A stretch of 8,989 bases of DNA from Paracoccaceae bacterium (GCA_002400675.1 NVQY01000094.1:1-8989), one strand, 5' to 3'. Shown: positions 1 to 5,752, counted from the stretch's first letter. Notes: generated by a model from the sequence alone, not told the origin. Program-made: numbers and translations.

Positions 1-416
1 ACCTTGTCGTCGGCCCCGTCATCCATGAAATCCAGCAGGTGAATCTCGGCCCCGGTCACCGGTTCGACCTCTTGCATGTCGATGCCGATGATCCGGCCAA
101 TCGCCTTGCCCTGCTTTTCGCCCAAGGTGTTGATCCGCTTGACCGCCACCTGCAACCAGCCACCGGGCGCGCAGCCCAGATCGACCACCCGCGCGCCGGG
201 CACCAGAAAGCGGAACTTGTCGTCCACCTCCATGATCTTGAACGCCGCGCGCCCGCGATAACCCTCGGTCTGCGCGCGTTTCACATAAGGGTCGTTCAAC
301 TGGCGCTGCAACCACCGCGTAGAGGACAGCTTGCGCCCACGCGCGGTCTTGACCTTGACCTTAAGATCACGCTGTCCGCGCCCGGACGTGTTTTTGCCAG
401 TGGGTATCTTTGCCAT
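1..416 (-). CDS. rlmE: RlmE (FtsJ) 23S rRNA (uridine-2'-O)-methyltransferase, 5' part only
   Basis: SAM-dependent enzyme that in characterised relatives methylates the ribose of U2552 in the 23S rRNA A-loop during late 50S assembly. The reading frame is open from ATG at 416-414 to the window edge, giving 138 residues, so the C-terminal part is missing. Seen: a basic N-terminal tail (about residues 1-30), the YRGRAAFK segment with Lys60 matching the catalytic lysine of FtsJ, the SAM-binding motif DLGCAPGGW at 79-87, and an acidic GIDMQEVEP segment at 111-119 matching motif II. The other catalytic residues lie outside the window. A good Shine-Dalgarno (GGAGG, plus-strand 425-429) sits 8 nt before the ATG. 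It is divergent from cydA. In related genomes I recall rlmE directly downstream of ppx; here the two are separated by about 3.6 kb. Family call is secure. Confidence 0.93.
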   Translation of the reverse strand, partial: MAKIPTGKNTSGRGQRDLKVKVKTARGRKLSSTRWLQRQLNDPYVKRAQTEGYRGRAAFKIMEVDDKFRFLVPGARVVDLGCAPGGWLQVAVKRINTLGEKQGKAIGRIIGIDMQEVEPVTGAEIHLLDFMDDGADDK

Positions 417-491
417 CAGAGCGGCCTCCGTTTGTGGTCCGAACTACCGCCTTGGGGCCAGTTCAGCAAGGGCGATGCGCCAATCGTTCTT

Positions 492-507
492 GCCGGTAAA
501 ACCCGGC
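492..507. other. Short GC-rich inverted repeat in the rlmE leader
   Basis: GCCGG at 492-496 and CCGGC at 503-507 form a perfect 5-bp stem around a 6-nt loop. It is followed by CTGTTTC rather than a run of T, so it is not a standard intrinsic terminator. It lies about 75-90 nt upstream of the rlmE start codon and would be in its 5' leader if transcription begins in the AT-rich block. It may equally be a remnant of older intergenic sequence. Confidence 0.3.
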
Positions 508-644
508 CTGTTTCAGGGCTGGTTCCAAATGTCACATGCTAAATACAGAATATGATATGATATAGTTAAGCAAATGTTGTAGGTATTCTGCAATCCATAC
601 CAAGGTACATGTAATCCACATCATATGTCGGCTGCCCGCCAGAC

Positions 645-650
645 AGGAGA
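645..650 (+). promoter_or_regulatory. Shine-Dalgarno that sets the cydA start at 655
   Basis: AGGAGA lies 4 nt before the ATG at 655. An in-frame ATG at 625 would add ten residues (MSAARQTGEP) but has no purine-rich sequence before it, and the added residues are not typical of the family N-terminus. The METIDATALILARLQF start places the first membrane helix as in other CydA proteins. Confidence 0.75.
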
Positions 651-654
651 ACCA

Positions 655-2058
655 ATGGAGACCATTGACGCAACCGCCCTGATACTTGCGCGCTTACAGT
701 TTTCGTTCACGATAGGCGTTCACATCCTGTTCCCATCCTTCACCATCGGTCTGGCCAGCTATCTTGCCGTGTTAGAGGGGCTGTGGCTTTGGACCGGTCG
801 TCAGGTCTATATCCGTCTGTTCAAATACTGGATCAAGATTTTCGCAGTGGTCTTTGCCATGGGCGTGGTGTCGGGCATTGTCATGTCTTACGAGTTCGGC
901 ACCAACTGGGCTGTATTTTCCGACAAGACCGGGCCAATCCTCGGGCCGTTGTTGGCCTACGAGGTGATGTCAGCATTTTTCCTTGAGGCGGGGTTCCTTG
1001 GCATCATGCTGTTCGGCCTGACCAAGGTCGGCAAGAAACTGCACTTTGCGGCGACCCTGATGGTGGCGGTCGGAACCTTCTTTTCCGCCTTCTGGATATT
1101 GTCGGCCAACAGCTGGATGCAGACCCCGGTCGGCTACAGCATCAACGATGTCGGCCAGTTTGTCCCCGAAGACTGGGTACAGATCATCTTTAACCCGTCC
1201 TTTCCCTACCGTTTGATGCATATGGTGCTGGCCGCCTATCTTACCACGGCGTTTGTGGTGGGGGCCGTGGGCGCGCTGCATCTGCTGCGTGACCGGGCAA
1301 GCGAAGGCGCGCGGGTGATGTTTTCCATGGCCATGTGGATGGCGGCAATCGTTGCACCGATCCAGATCGGGGTGGGCGATATGCACGGGTTGAACACGCT
1401 GGAATACCAGCCCGCCAAGGTGGCGGCGATGGAAGGGCATTTTGAGACCCAGAAAGGCGCGCCACTGTTGTTGTTCGGCATCCCCGACATGGAAGCCGAA
1501 GAAACCAGATACGCCATCGGCATTCCGAAACTTGGCTCGATCATCCTGACCCACAAAGTCGACGGAGAGCTTGTCGGCTTGAAAGAATTTGCCAAAGAGG
1601 ACCGGCCAAACGCGCTTATCCTGTTCTGGGCTTTCCGCCTCATGGTGGGGCTTGGCACGCTGATGGCGCTGGTCGGGCTGTACAGCCTGTGGCTGCGCTG
1701 GCGGGGCGATCTGTATAATGTACCGATGTTTCACCGACTGGCGGTGCTGATGGCCCCGGCAGGATTTATCGCCGTACTGGCAGGCTGGACCGTGACCGAA
1801 GTCGGGCGTCAGCCCTTTACGGTCTATGGCCTGCTGAGAACCGCGCAATCGGTGTCGCCTATCGACGCGCCGGCGGTTGCGACCTCTTTGGCGCTGTTTG
1901 TGATCATCTACTTCTTGGTGTTCGGCTTTGGCGTCTATTACATCCTGCGCATGATGAACCAGGCCCCGAACCCGGGTCAGTCGCCCGAGGCCACGACGCA
2001 TCCCACCGGCATTGACAGCCTCATTTCCTCGACGCCCGACAGGGAGCAGAAATCATGA
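655..2058 (+). CDS. cydA: Cytochrome bd-type quinol oxidase subunit I, CIO (short Q-loop) type
   Basis: Inner-membrane haem subunit of a bd-type terminal oxidase: it oxidises ubiquinol and reduces O2 to water. 467 residues against about 520 in E. coli CydA; the difference is mainly the missing second half of the Q loop, the mark of the cyanide-insensitive (CioA) group. Haem ligands by alignment from memory: His23 (VHILFP), His189 (RLMHM) and Met330 (FRLM, with Arg328). Acidic proton-path residues Glu103 and Glu111 are present. The quinol-site pair Lys255 and Glu260 is kept in AKVAAMEGHFETQ. The signature GRQPW reads GRQPF at 384-388, a variant I believe occurs in this branch. Its stop overlaps the cydB start by 4 nt (ATGA). 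No cydDC genes are in the window. Could also be named cioA. Confidence 0.95.
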   Translation: METIDATALILARLQFSFTIGVHILFPSFTIGLASYLAVLEGLWLWTGRQVYIRLFKYWIKIFAVVFAMGVVSGIVMSYEFGTNWAVFSDKTGPILGPLLAYEVMSAFFLEAGFLGIMLFGLTKVGKKLHFAATLMVAVGTFFSAFWILSANSWMQTPVGYSINDVGQFVPEDWVQIIFNPSFPYRLMHMVLAAYLTTAFVVGAVGALHLLRDRASEGARVMFSMAMWMAAIVAPIQIGVGDMHGLNTLEYQPAKVAAMEGHFETQKGAPLLLFGIPDMEAEETRYAIGIPKLGSIILTHKVDGELVGLKEFAKEDRPNALILFWAFRLMVGLGTLMALVGLYSLWLRWRGDLYNVPMFHRLAVLMAPAGFIAVLAGWTVTEVGRQPFTVYGLLRTAQSVSPIDAPAVATSLALFVIIYFLVFGFGVYYILRMMNQAPNPGQSPEATTHPTGIDSLISSTPDREQKS

Positions 2059-3056
2059 TTGATCTTGCAACCATCTGGGCCGGGCTGTTGGCGTTGTCCG
2101 TGCTGATCTATGTGATCCTTGACGGTTTCGACCTTGGGATCGGCATCCTTTATCCGTTCTTCAGAAAGGGCGAGGAACGCAGCACGGCGATGAACACCGT
2201 GGCCCCGGTCTGGGACGGCAACGAAACCTGGCTGGTGCTTAGTGGCGGCGGGCTGTTGGCGGCGTTTCCGCTGGCCTATTCCATTGTCATGTCGGCGCTT
2301 TATGTGCCCATTCTGGCGATGCTGTTCGGGTTGATCTTTCGCGGTGTGTCATTTGAATTCCGGCTGCGTGATCCCAAGCATATCGCCATCTGGGACGCCG
2401 GGTTCTTTGGCGGCTCGCTGGTGGCGACCTTTTCGCAGGGCATCGTGTTGGGCGCGTTCATACAAGGCATCGAGGTGCAGGGCCGCGCCTATAGCGGTGG
2501 CTGGTTCGACTGGCTGACTCCGTTCAGCCTGTTTACCGGCCTGTCGCTGGTGTTTGGCTATGCCTTCCTGGGGGCGATGTGGCTGATCCTGCGAACCGAA
2601 GGCGCGTTGCGTGCACGCCTGTACCGGATGTCCATGCCGCTGATGGCGATCGTTTTTGCGCTGGTCGGGGTGGTCAGCCTCTGGACACCGTTCCTGTCGC
2701 CGGAAATCTTTGAACGCTGGTTCACCATGCCGACCCTGCTGTACCTGTTGCCGGTGCCGGTCCTTGCGGCGTTTCTGGCATGGCGCATCTACGTAAGCCT
2801 GAAACGCCAGATCGACCATTGGCCGTTTCCACTGGCTCTGGGGCTGTTCATCCTGTCTTACGCCGGGCTTGGCATCAGCATATTCCCCTATGTGGTGCCA
2901 CGCGCCATAACCGTGGCCCAAGCGGCCTCGCCCGATGCAAGCCTTGGGTTCATGTTGATCGGTGCGGTAATCTTTCTGCCGCTGATCCTGATCTATACTG
3001 GATATTCCTATTGGATATTTCGCGGCAAGGTCAAAGCCGGGGACGGGTATCACTGA
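2055..3056 (+). CDS. cydB: Cytochrome bd-type quinol oxidase subunit II
   Basis: Partner subunit of CydA in the membrane oxidase, structurally required and thought to provide part of the proton or oxygen path. 333 residues, somewhat shorter than E. coli CydB (379), as is usual in CIO-type enzymes. It is almost entirely hydrophobic, compatible with about eight membrane helices. Diagnostic N-terminal motifs are LDGFDLGIG (Asp23 and Asp26, the latter matching E. coli Asp29) and PVWDGNETW (Asp54, matching Asp58), followed by the Gly-rich FPLAYS segment typical of the family. The start overlaps the cydA stop by ATGA, with GGGAG about 9 nt upstream, so translation is coupled. The stop overlaps the next start by one base (TGATG). 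Could also be named cioB. Confidence 0.95.
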   Translation: MIDLATIWAGLLALSVLIYVILDGFDLGIGILYPFFRKGEERSTAMNTVAPVWDGNETWLVLSGGGLLAAFPLAYSIVMSALYVPILAMLFGLIFRGVSFEFRLRDPKHIAIWDAGFFGGSLVATFSQGIVLGAFIQGIEVQGRAYSGGWFDWLTPFSLFTGLSLVFGYAFLGAMWLILRTEGALRARLYRMSMPLMAIVFALVGVVSLWTPFLSPEIFERWFTMPTLLYLLPVPVLAAFLAWRIYVSLKRQIDHWPFPLALGLFILSYAGLGISIFPYVVPRAITVAQAASPDASLGFMLIGAVIFLPLILIYTGYSYWIFRGKVKAGDGYH

Positions 3057-3172
3057 TGACAGACAATACGCCTTTGTACCGAAAATGGCTGTGGTTCATC
3101 GGCCTGTGGCTGGTTGGGTTCCTAAGCCTGGTCATCGTTGGATATCTCATCCGGCTGATGATTGGTCTTTAG
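3056..3172 (+). CDS. 38-residue single-span membrane protein of the bd oxidase operon (DUF2474-like)
   Basis: A very short gene whose ATG shares one base with the cydB stop. The product has a short polar N-terminus (MTDNTPLYRKW) and one hydrophobic stretch (about residues 11-37) ending in IRLMIGL, so it should be a single-pass inner-membrane peptide. Bd oxidases carry accessory small subunits in this operon position (CydX in E. coli). CIO-type operons commonly have a small protein of the DUF2474 (PF10617) family instead, and the Tyr-Arg-Lys-Trp plus single-helix layout fits that family as I remember it. I infer a stabilising or assembly role for CydAB; function is not shown by sequence. Real coding is supported by the tight overlap and membrane design. 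No separate strong Shine-Dalgarno is seen, so coupling to cydB translation is likely. Confidence 0.8.
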   Translation: MTDNTPLYRKWLWFIGLWLVGFLSLVIVGYLIRLMIGL

Positions 3173-3229
3173 GATCGCGGCCTATGGGGCAAGACTTGGG
3201 CCTTCCTCATGGAGCGCTGATCTGTTCCC
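3173..3229. other. Gap between the oxidase operon and the ppx remnant; no clear terminator
   Basis: The convergent gap holds a CAAG-A-CTTG repeat (3190-3198), whose loop is too small to fold as drawn, and two GGCC tetramers (3179-3182, 3199-3202). There is no stem followed by a T-run in either direction, so the end of the cydAB transcript is not defined by a visible intrinsic terminator. Confidence 0.35.
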
Positions 3230-3334
3230 TCAGAACGGCCCGCCTTCCTGCGCCCCGTCCGCGCTCATCTGGGCGTATAGCAGCCCCTCGCGAAGCCCGC
3301 GATCGGCCACCGAAACTGATCCATGGGCCAGCAC
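3216..3334 (+). repeat. Left copy of a ~119-bp direct repeat (ppx 3' end and stop region)
   Basis: Pairs with 4045-4163 in the same orientation at an offset of 828-829 bases. The longest exact block is about 25 bases, around 3251-3277 (CCCCGTCCGC GCTCATCTGG part). Similarity continues past the stop codon into GCTGATCTG (3216-3224) against GCTGGTCTG (4045-4053), with small gaps. The two copies bracket the acetyltransferase gene and its upstream region. Confidence 0.85.
3230..3334 (-). pseudogene. Truncated, frameshifted 3' end of a second ppx/gppA copy
   Basis: Read on the minus strand, this segment encodes VADRGLREGLLYAQMSADGA followed by QEGGPF and TGA, matching the last residues of the intact Ppx/GppA protein encoded at 4058-5170 (same segment, then LEDGPF). 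Upstream of a one-base deletion near 3315 the other frame reads WPMDQ, matching WPTDQ of the intact gene. The homology stops at about 3334, one base beyond the acetyltransferase stop codon. By hand count the DNA identity is about 86% over the 101 bases 3234-3334. Of the 27 codons preceding the stop, nine differ synonymously and two change the amino acid. It has no start and cannot make a phosphatase. It is a recombination scar, not a gene. Confidence 0.88.
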
Positions 3335-3335
3335 A

Positions 3336-3884
3336 TCAGTGTCGTGAGGAACTGCCCTGCCCGAGCTTTAATTCATAAAACCGCATATACTGCCTGAGTG
3401 CGGGAAACCGCTGGAAGGTGGCACTTTCCGGGAATAAATCAATCTCGCTAAAGCCAAGTTTTGCGTAAAGCCCGCGCATTTCCACATTCGCCGTAAGCGT
3501 GTCGACAAGAAGCGTGCTCAGGCCCATTTCGTGTGCCGCCTCGATGCGCAGATCCACAAGCCGCCGCCCCAAACCGGTCCCGCGCGCTTCTGGGCGCACG
3601 AACAGGCGTTTCAATTCACCCTTTCCCCCACCCACCTGTTTCAGTGACCCGCAGCCGATAAATCGCCCATCGTCGTCACTGGCAATGAAAAGCCGTCCCT
3701 CAGGGGGCAGGAATTCGTCGATCTGATCCCAGAATTCCTTGAGTGCGGGTTCATGCCCCGTAGGAACGTCACCGCCCATTTCCTGGACACGCGCGATCAT
3801 CAACGCGTAATATTCTCTCAGCAGGCCGTTCATTTTGTCTGTGTCGGGTGGTGCCGTACAGGAGGAAATGGAATATTCGGTCAT
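3336..3884 (-). CDS. GNAT-family N-acetyltransferase
   Basis: 182-residue cytoplasmic protein of the GCN5-related N-acetyltransferase superfamily, which moves an acetyl group from acetyl-CoA to an amine. The acetyl-CoA pyrophosphate loop is clear: ELKRLFVRPEARGTGLGRRL around 90-109, with R101-x-x-G104-x-G106. The beta5/alpha4 region NVEMRGLYAKLGF (133-145) is also typical, with the usual aromatic Tyr. Substrate cannot be read from sequence. Start at ATG 3884-3882 is supported by AAGGAG (plus-strand 3891-3896) six nt upstream. The end of the protein (GQGSSSRH) follows the last conserved-looking strand and abuts the ppx remnant, so the tail may have been altered by the junction. It lies between two ppx 3' ends with its own candidate promoter, which suggests it arrived as an inserted unit. 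A tight functional link with its neighbours is not indicated. Confidence 0.88.
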   Translation of the reverse strand: MTEYSISSCTAPPDTDKMNGLLREYYALMIARVQEMGGDVPTGHEPALKEFWDQIDEFLPPEGRLFIASDDDGRFIGCGSLKQVGGGKGELKRLFVRPEARGTGLGRRLVDLRIEAAHEMGLSTLLVDTLTANVEMRGLYAKLGFSEIDLFPESATFQRFPALRQYMRFYELKLGQGSSSRH

Positions 3885-3966
3885 ACGCGACTCCTTGGAG
3901 CAGTACGGGGGAAGCCGTGCGGGGGCGGAAATTAAATATCCATCTGAATTGCACCTTCACTGGCTT

Positions 3967-3979
3967 TGGTGTGACACCA
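3967..3979. promoter_or_regulatory. 13-bp palindrome upstream of the acetyltransferase, possible operator
   Basis: TGGTGT-G-ACACCA is a perfect inverted repeat with 6-bp arms about one central base. It lies between the candidate -10 element (3996-4001) and the Shine-Dalgarno of the acetyltransferase gene, where a bound repressor would block transcription. No regulator gene is adjacent. Palindromicity is directly seen; the operator role is inferred. Confidence 0.4.
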
Positions 3980-3995
3980 TAGCACTGTTCACCGT

Positions 3996-4023
3996 ATTCT
4001 GCGTGATCTTATTTTTCCGTCAA
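3996..4023 (-). promoter_or_regulatory. Candidate sigma-70-type promoter of the acetyltransferase gene
   Basis: On the minus strand TTGACG (plus-strand 4018-4023) matches the -35 consensus at five of six bases and is followed after 16 nt by CAGAAT (3996-4001), matching the -10 at four of six. It lies about 110 nt upstream of the start codon, just downstream of the ppx stop, in a locally AT-rich stretch. The gene can therefore be expressed without read-through from ppx. Confidence 0.4.
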
Positions 4024-4044
4024 AATGGCCTGTTTGCGAATAAG

Positions 4045-4163
4045 GCTGGTCTGACCGCTAAAACGGCCCGTCCTCCAACGCCCCGTCCGCGCTCATCTGG
4101 GCGTAAAGCAGCCCTTCGCGCAGGCCCCGGTCGGCCACTGATAGCTGATCGGTGGGCCAGCAC
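4045..4163 (+). repeat. Right copy of the ~119-bp direct repeat (functional ppx 3' end)
   Basis: This copy forms the real end of the ppx gene (stop TAG at 4060-4058) and the first bases after it. It has one more base than the left copy, near 4144, which keeps the frame open. The left partner is at 3216-3334. Confidence 0.85.
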
Positions 4164-5170
4164 CGTAACAACGCCTGCAAGATCGCAGACCCCGACATGA
4201 TCAGCGCCTGACGGTCCTCGCCAATGCGCGGATCGCGCCGCCGCCCCTTGGGACCAAGCCGCAGGTAGCCGTGGATCACCTTGTCGATCTGATCGCTGGT
4301 CATGCGCAGCCCGTCAACCTTGGTGCGGTCATAGCGCTTTAGACCCAGATGGGTGGCGGCCACGGTGGTCACGGTGCCGCTGGTGCCGACGATCTGGAAC
4401 CCCTTGCGGGCCTGTTCGTCCTTGTAGGGGGCGAATTCGGTCAGGTTTTCCTCGAAAAACCAGCTCATCAGCGCAAACCGCGCCGAATCGTCCTCAACAT
4501 CCGAGAACTGATCGCGCAGCGTCGCCACCCCCAACGGCACCGAAATCCAGTCCACCACGCGGGCGGCGGGAAACGGGCTGTGGGCGGGGTTGAATCCTGC
4601 GTGCAGACGCATGATCGCCTTGGGCCGGTCGCGCTGTGGTACCTTGGTGATGTCGATCCACACCAGTTCGGTCGATCCGCCGCCAATATCCACCACCAAC
4701 AGGTTTTCCGTGCGCGTGCTGACCAGCGGCGCGCAGGACACCACGGCCAGACGGGCCTCTTCTTCGGGTTGGATGATCTCCAGTATCAGCCCGGTTTCAC
4801 GGCGCACCTGCTGGATGAATTCGGGTGCATTGCCGGCCCGCCGACAGGCCTCGGTGGCGACCAGCCGCATGCGGGTGACCTTGTTGCGCTTTAGCTTTTG
4901 CTGACAGATCCGCAGCGCCTGCACGGTACGCGCCATCGACGAGCGCGACAAACGCCCGGTCCGTTCAAGCCCGGTTCCTAACTGAACCGACTTGGAAAAG
5001 CTGTCCACCACATGAAACCCACTGCCCTTGGGTTGGGCAATCAGCATGCGGCAACTGTTGGTTCCGAGGTCCAGAGCCGCGTATAGCGTTGCCGGGTCGG
5101 ATGGTACTGGCGCGGGGCTTTCTACCGCTTTGGGAAACGCGCCCGCACCATCGGAGCGCTTGGGCGCCAT
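4058..5170 (-). CDS. ppx: Ppx/GppA family exopolyphosphatase / (p)ppGpp phosphohydrolase
   Basis: 370-residue soluble enzyme of the ASKHA-fold Ppx/GppA family, which removes terminal phosphate from polyphosphate and/or converts pppGpp to ppGpp; sequence alone does not separate these activities. Motifs in order: phosphate-1 loop ALDLGTNS (32-39), acidic loop QPEEEARLA (134-142) carrying the catalytic Glu, phosphate-2 loop DIGGGSTEL (161-169), GTSGTVTT (262-269), and a family C-terminal segment VADRGLREGL (345-354). The first ~28 residues are Pro/Ala-rich and probably disordered. It lacks the large C-terminal HD-like domain of E. coli Ppx, giving the compact form common in alphaproteobacteria. 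Start ATG at 5170-5168 follows GAAAGGG. In relatives I recall rlmE as its downstream neighbour; here that link is broken by the cydAB operon and the acetyltransferase. Its last ~34 codons are duplicated at 3230-3334. Confidence 0.92.
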   Translation of the reverse strand: MAPKRSDGAGAFPKAVESPAPVPSDPATLYAALDLGTNSCRMLIAQPKGSGFHVVDSFSKSVQLGTGLERTGRLSRSSMARTVQALRICQQKLKRNKVTRMRLVATEACRRAGNAPEFIQQVRRETGLILEIIQPEEEARLAVVSCAPLVSTRTENLLVVDIGGGSTELVWIDITKVPQRDRPKAIMRLHAGFNPAHSPFPAARVVDWISVPLGVATLRDQFSDVEDDSARFALMSWFFEENLTEFAPYKDEQARKGFQIVGTSGTVTTVAATHLGLKRYDRTKVDGLRMTSDQIDKVIHGYLRLGPKGRRRDPRIGEDRQALIMSGSAILQALLRCWPTDQLSVADRGLREGLLYAQMSADGALEDGPF

Positions 5171-5215
5171 GCTACACGCCCTTTCAATATCGAGTTACCC
5201 CGACGATAGGCCGAC

Positions 5216-5230
5216 TGCGGGATTCCCGCA
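5216..5230. other. Perfect 6-bp hairpin in the ppx upstream region
   Basis: TGCGGG (5216-5221), a 3-nt loop ATT, then CCCGCA (5225-5230). It lies about 45-60 nt upstream of the ppx start and would fall in the ppx leader or act as a binding site. There is no adjoining T-run on either strand, so it does not look like an intrinsic terminator. Confidence 0.35.
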
Positions 5231-5304
5231 AGGCACGTTGTGGTGTGTTCCCGCCCCGTTCATCATCATAGTGAGAAATTCGACTGTTAGGACGGCTGGA
5301 TTGT

Positions 5305-5350
5305 GACCCTTCGCCGGGGTAGGCCTGAGGCAAGTTCAATCGGAGGGGTC
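5305..5350 (+). other. Candidate structured leader of the one-carbon operon
   Basis: GACCCTTC (5305-5312) pairs fully with GAGGGGTC (5343-5350) in RNA, counting one G-U pair, enclosing a 30-nt loop that contains GGCCTGAGGC. It ends 84 nt before the start codon at 5435. An 8-bp closing stem around a purine-rich loop could be a regulatory RNA element, but it matches no riboswitch class I know and may be chance in GC-rich sequence. Confidence 0.3.
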
Positions 5351-5434
5351 GCAGTATCGTTCCGTATTGTCGAAAACAGGCCGTTTGGGCGTGGTCGCGT
5401 GCACTACAACAGGGCCAGGACGAAGGAATCAGAT

Positions 5435-5731
5435 ATGGCAGACGTTACCATAGTTTACTGGCGTGATATCCCGGCGCAGGTCATTGTTGGCAAGGGCCGG
5501 CGCGCCGCCAAACGGGTTCTGGCCGAACGGTTCGAACAGGCGATTGATCGCGCGGCGATGAAGGTAAACGCACAAAGTTCGGATGCCTACATGGCCGAAT
5601 GGCGCAAAGCGCCGGCCTATGCGGTCGAAGGCGACCAAGGCGAGGTGGCCGAAGCCGAGGCACAACGACTAGAGGCTGAATATGACAAGGCCCGCATCAA
5701 GGCCTTGATCGACAATGACGGGTGGGCGTGA
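5435..5731 (+). CDS. Small PF13769-like protein ('virulence factor' family name), function unknown
   Basis: 98-residue soluble protein with no signal peptide, no membrane segment and no cysteine. It opens with a beta-like stretch (VTIVYWRDIPAQVIVG), then a basic segment GKGRRAAKR (19-27), then largely helical sequence that is acidic from about residue 65 (EGDQGEVAEAEAQRLEAEYDKARIKAL). I recognise this as the family labelled 'virulence factor' (PF13769) in alphaproteobacteria. The label is historical and says little. The start ATG at 5435 follows AAGGA (5423-5427). The stop lies 26 nt before the MetF-like gene, and in roseobacters I recall the same pair together, so a role in corrinoid/folate one-carbon metabolism, perhaps as a partner of the MetF-like protein, is inferred. 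Lack of cysteine argues against an iron-sulfur partner like MetV of acetogens. Confidence 0.75.
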   Translation: MADVTIVYWRDIPAQVIVGKGRRAAKRVLAERFEQAIDRAAMKVNAQSSDAYMAEWRKAPAYAVEGDQGEVAEAEAQRLEAEYDKARIKALIDNDGWA

Positions 5732-5746
5732 GCCTGAAACCCATAT

Positions 5747-5752
5747 GGGAGG
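5747..5752 (+). promoter_or_regulatory. Shine-Dalgarno that sets the MetF-like start at 5758
   Basis: GGGAGG ends 5 nt before the ATG at 5758. A longer in-frame reading from GTG 5722 would overlap the end of the preceding gene and has no ribosome site of comparable strength, so the ATG is preferred. Confidence 0.75.

Larger units (their letters stand above)
417..654. promoter_or_regulatory. Divergent rlmE/cydA intergenic region, AT-rich
   Basis: The 238 bp between the two divergent start codons must hold promoters for both. The segment from about 534 to 590 is much richer in A+T than its surroundings and holds overlapping TATGAT-like hexamers at 551-556 and 556-561 that could be -10 elements for cydA, but no convincing -35 lies 16-18 nt upstream. 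An 8-bp palindrome TACATGTA is at 606-613. I looked for an FNR-type site (TTGAT-N4-ATCAA), which would be expected for a bd oxidase, and found none. Exact promoters cannot be assigned by eye. Confidence 0.45.
5171..5434. promoter_or_regulatory. Divergent intergenic region between ppx and the one-carbon operon
   Basis: 264 bp hold the upstream regions of both ppx (minus) and the PF13769-type gene (plus). No confident -35/-10 pair was recognised on either strand. Two inverted repeats (listed separately) are visible. An open frame continues upstream of 5435 to a GTG at 5303, but the extra residues look like translated non-coding sequence. I compared the stretch with cobalamin, SAM-type and folate riboswitch landmarks from memory and found no match. 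Confidence 0.4.

Noticed and set aside
551..566. Tandem TATGA units as a satellite or CRISPR-like repeat
   Set aside because: Only two to three overlapping units of five bases; best read as chance or promoter-like AT-rich sequence.
625..654. Upstream ATG giving cydA ten more residues
   Set aside because: No ribosome site precedes it, whereas AGGAGA lies just before the ATG at 655.
534..654. FNR-type oxygen-control site upstream of cydA
   Set aside because: No TTGAT-N4-ATCAA or close variant was found; AT-richness alone is not evidence.
970..2001. Long minus-strand open frame opposite cydA (343 codons), with similar ones at 2349-3053, 7026-7928 and 8011-8985
   Set aside because: They lie opposite clearly conserved genes. 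Their translations are rich in His, Arg, Gln and Gly without recognisable motifs, as expected of antisense frames in high-GC DNA.
3173..3229. Intrinsic terminator for the oxidase operon
   Set aside because: Short inverted repeats are present but none has a T-run after it, and the CAAG/CTTG arms leave a one-base loop.
3216..4163. Insertion sequence or integron cassette explaining the flanking repeats
   Set aside because: The repeats encode the ppx C-terminus, the interval has no transposase or integrase, and there are no terminal inverted repeats or attC-like folds.
5320..5350. tRNA-like fragment suggested by GTTCAATC
   Set aside because: No acceptor, D or anticodon arms could be fitted around it.
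5303..5434. Extension of the PF13769-type gene to a GTG at 5303
   Set aside because: The extra 44 residues are Arg/Gly-rich and look like translated leader, and a ribosome site supports ATG 5435.
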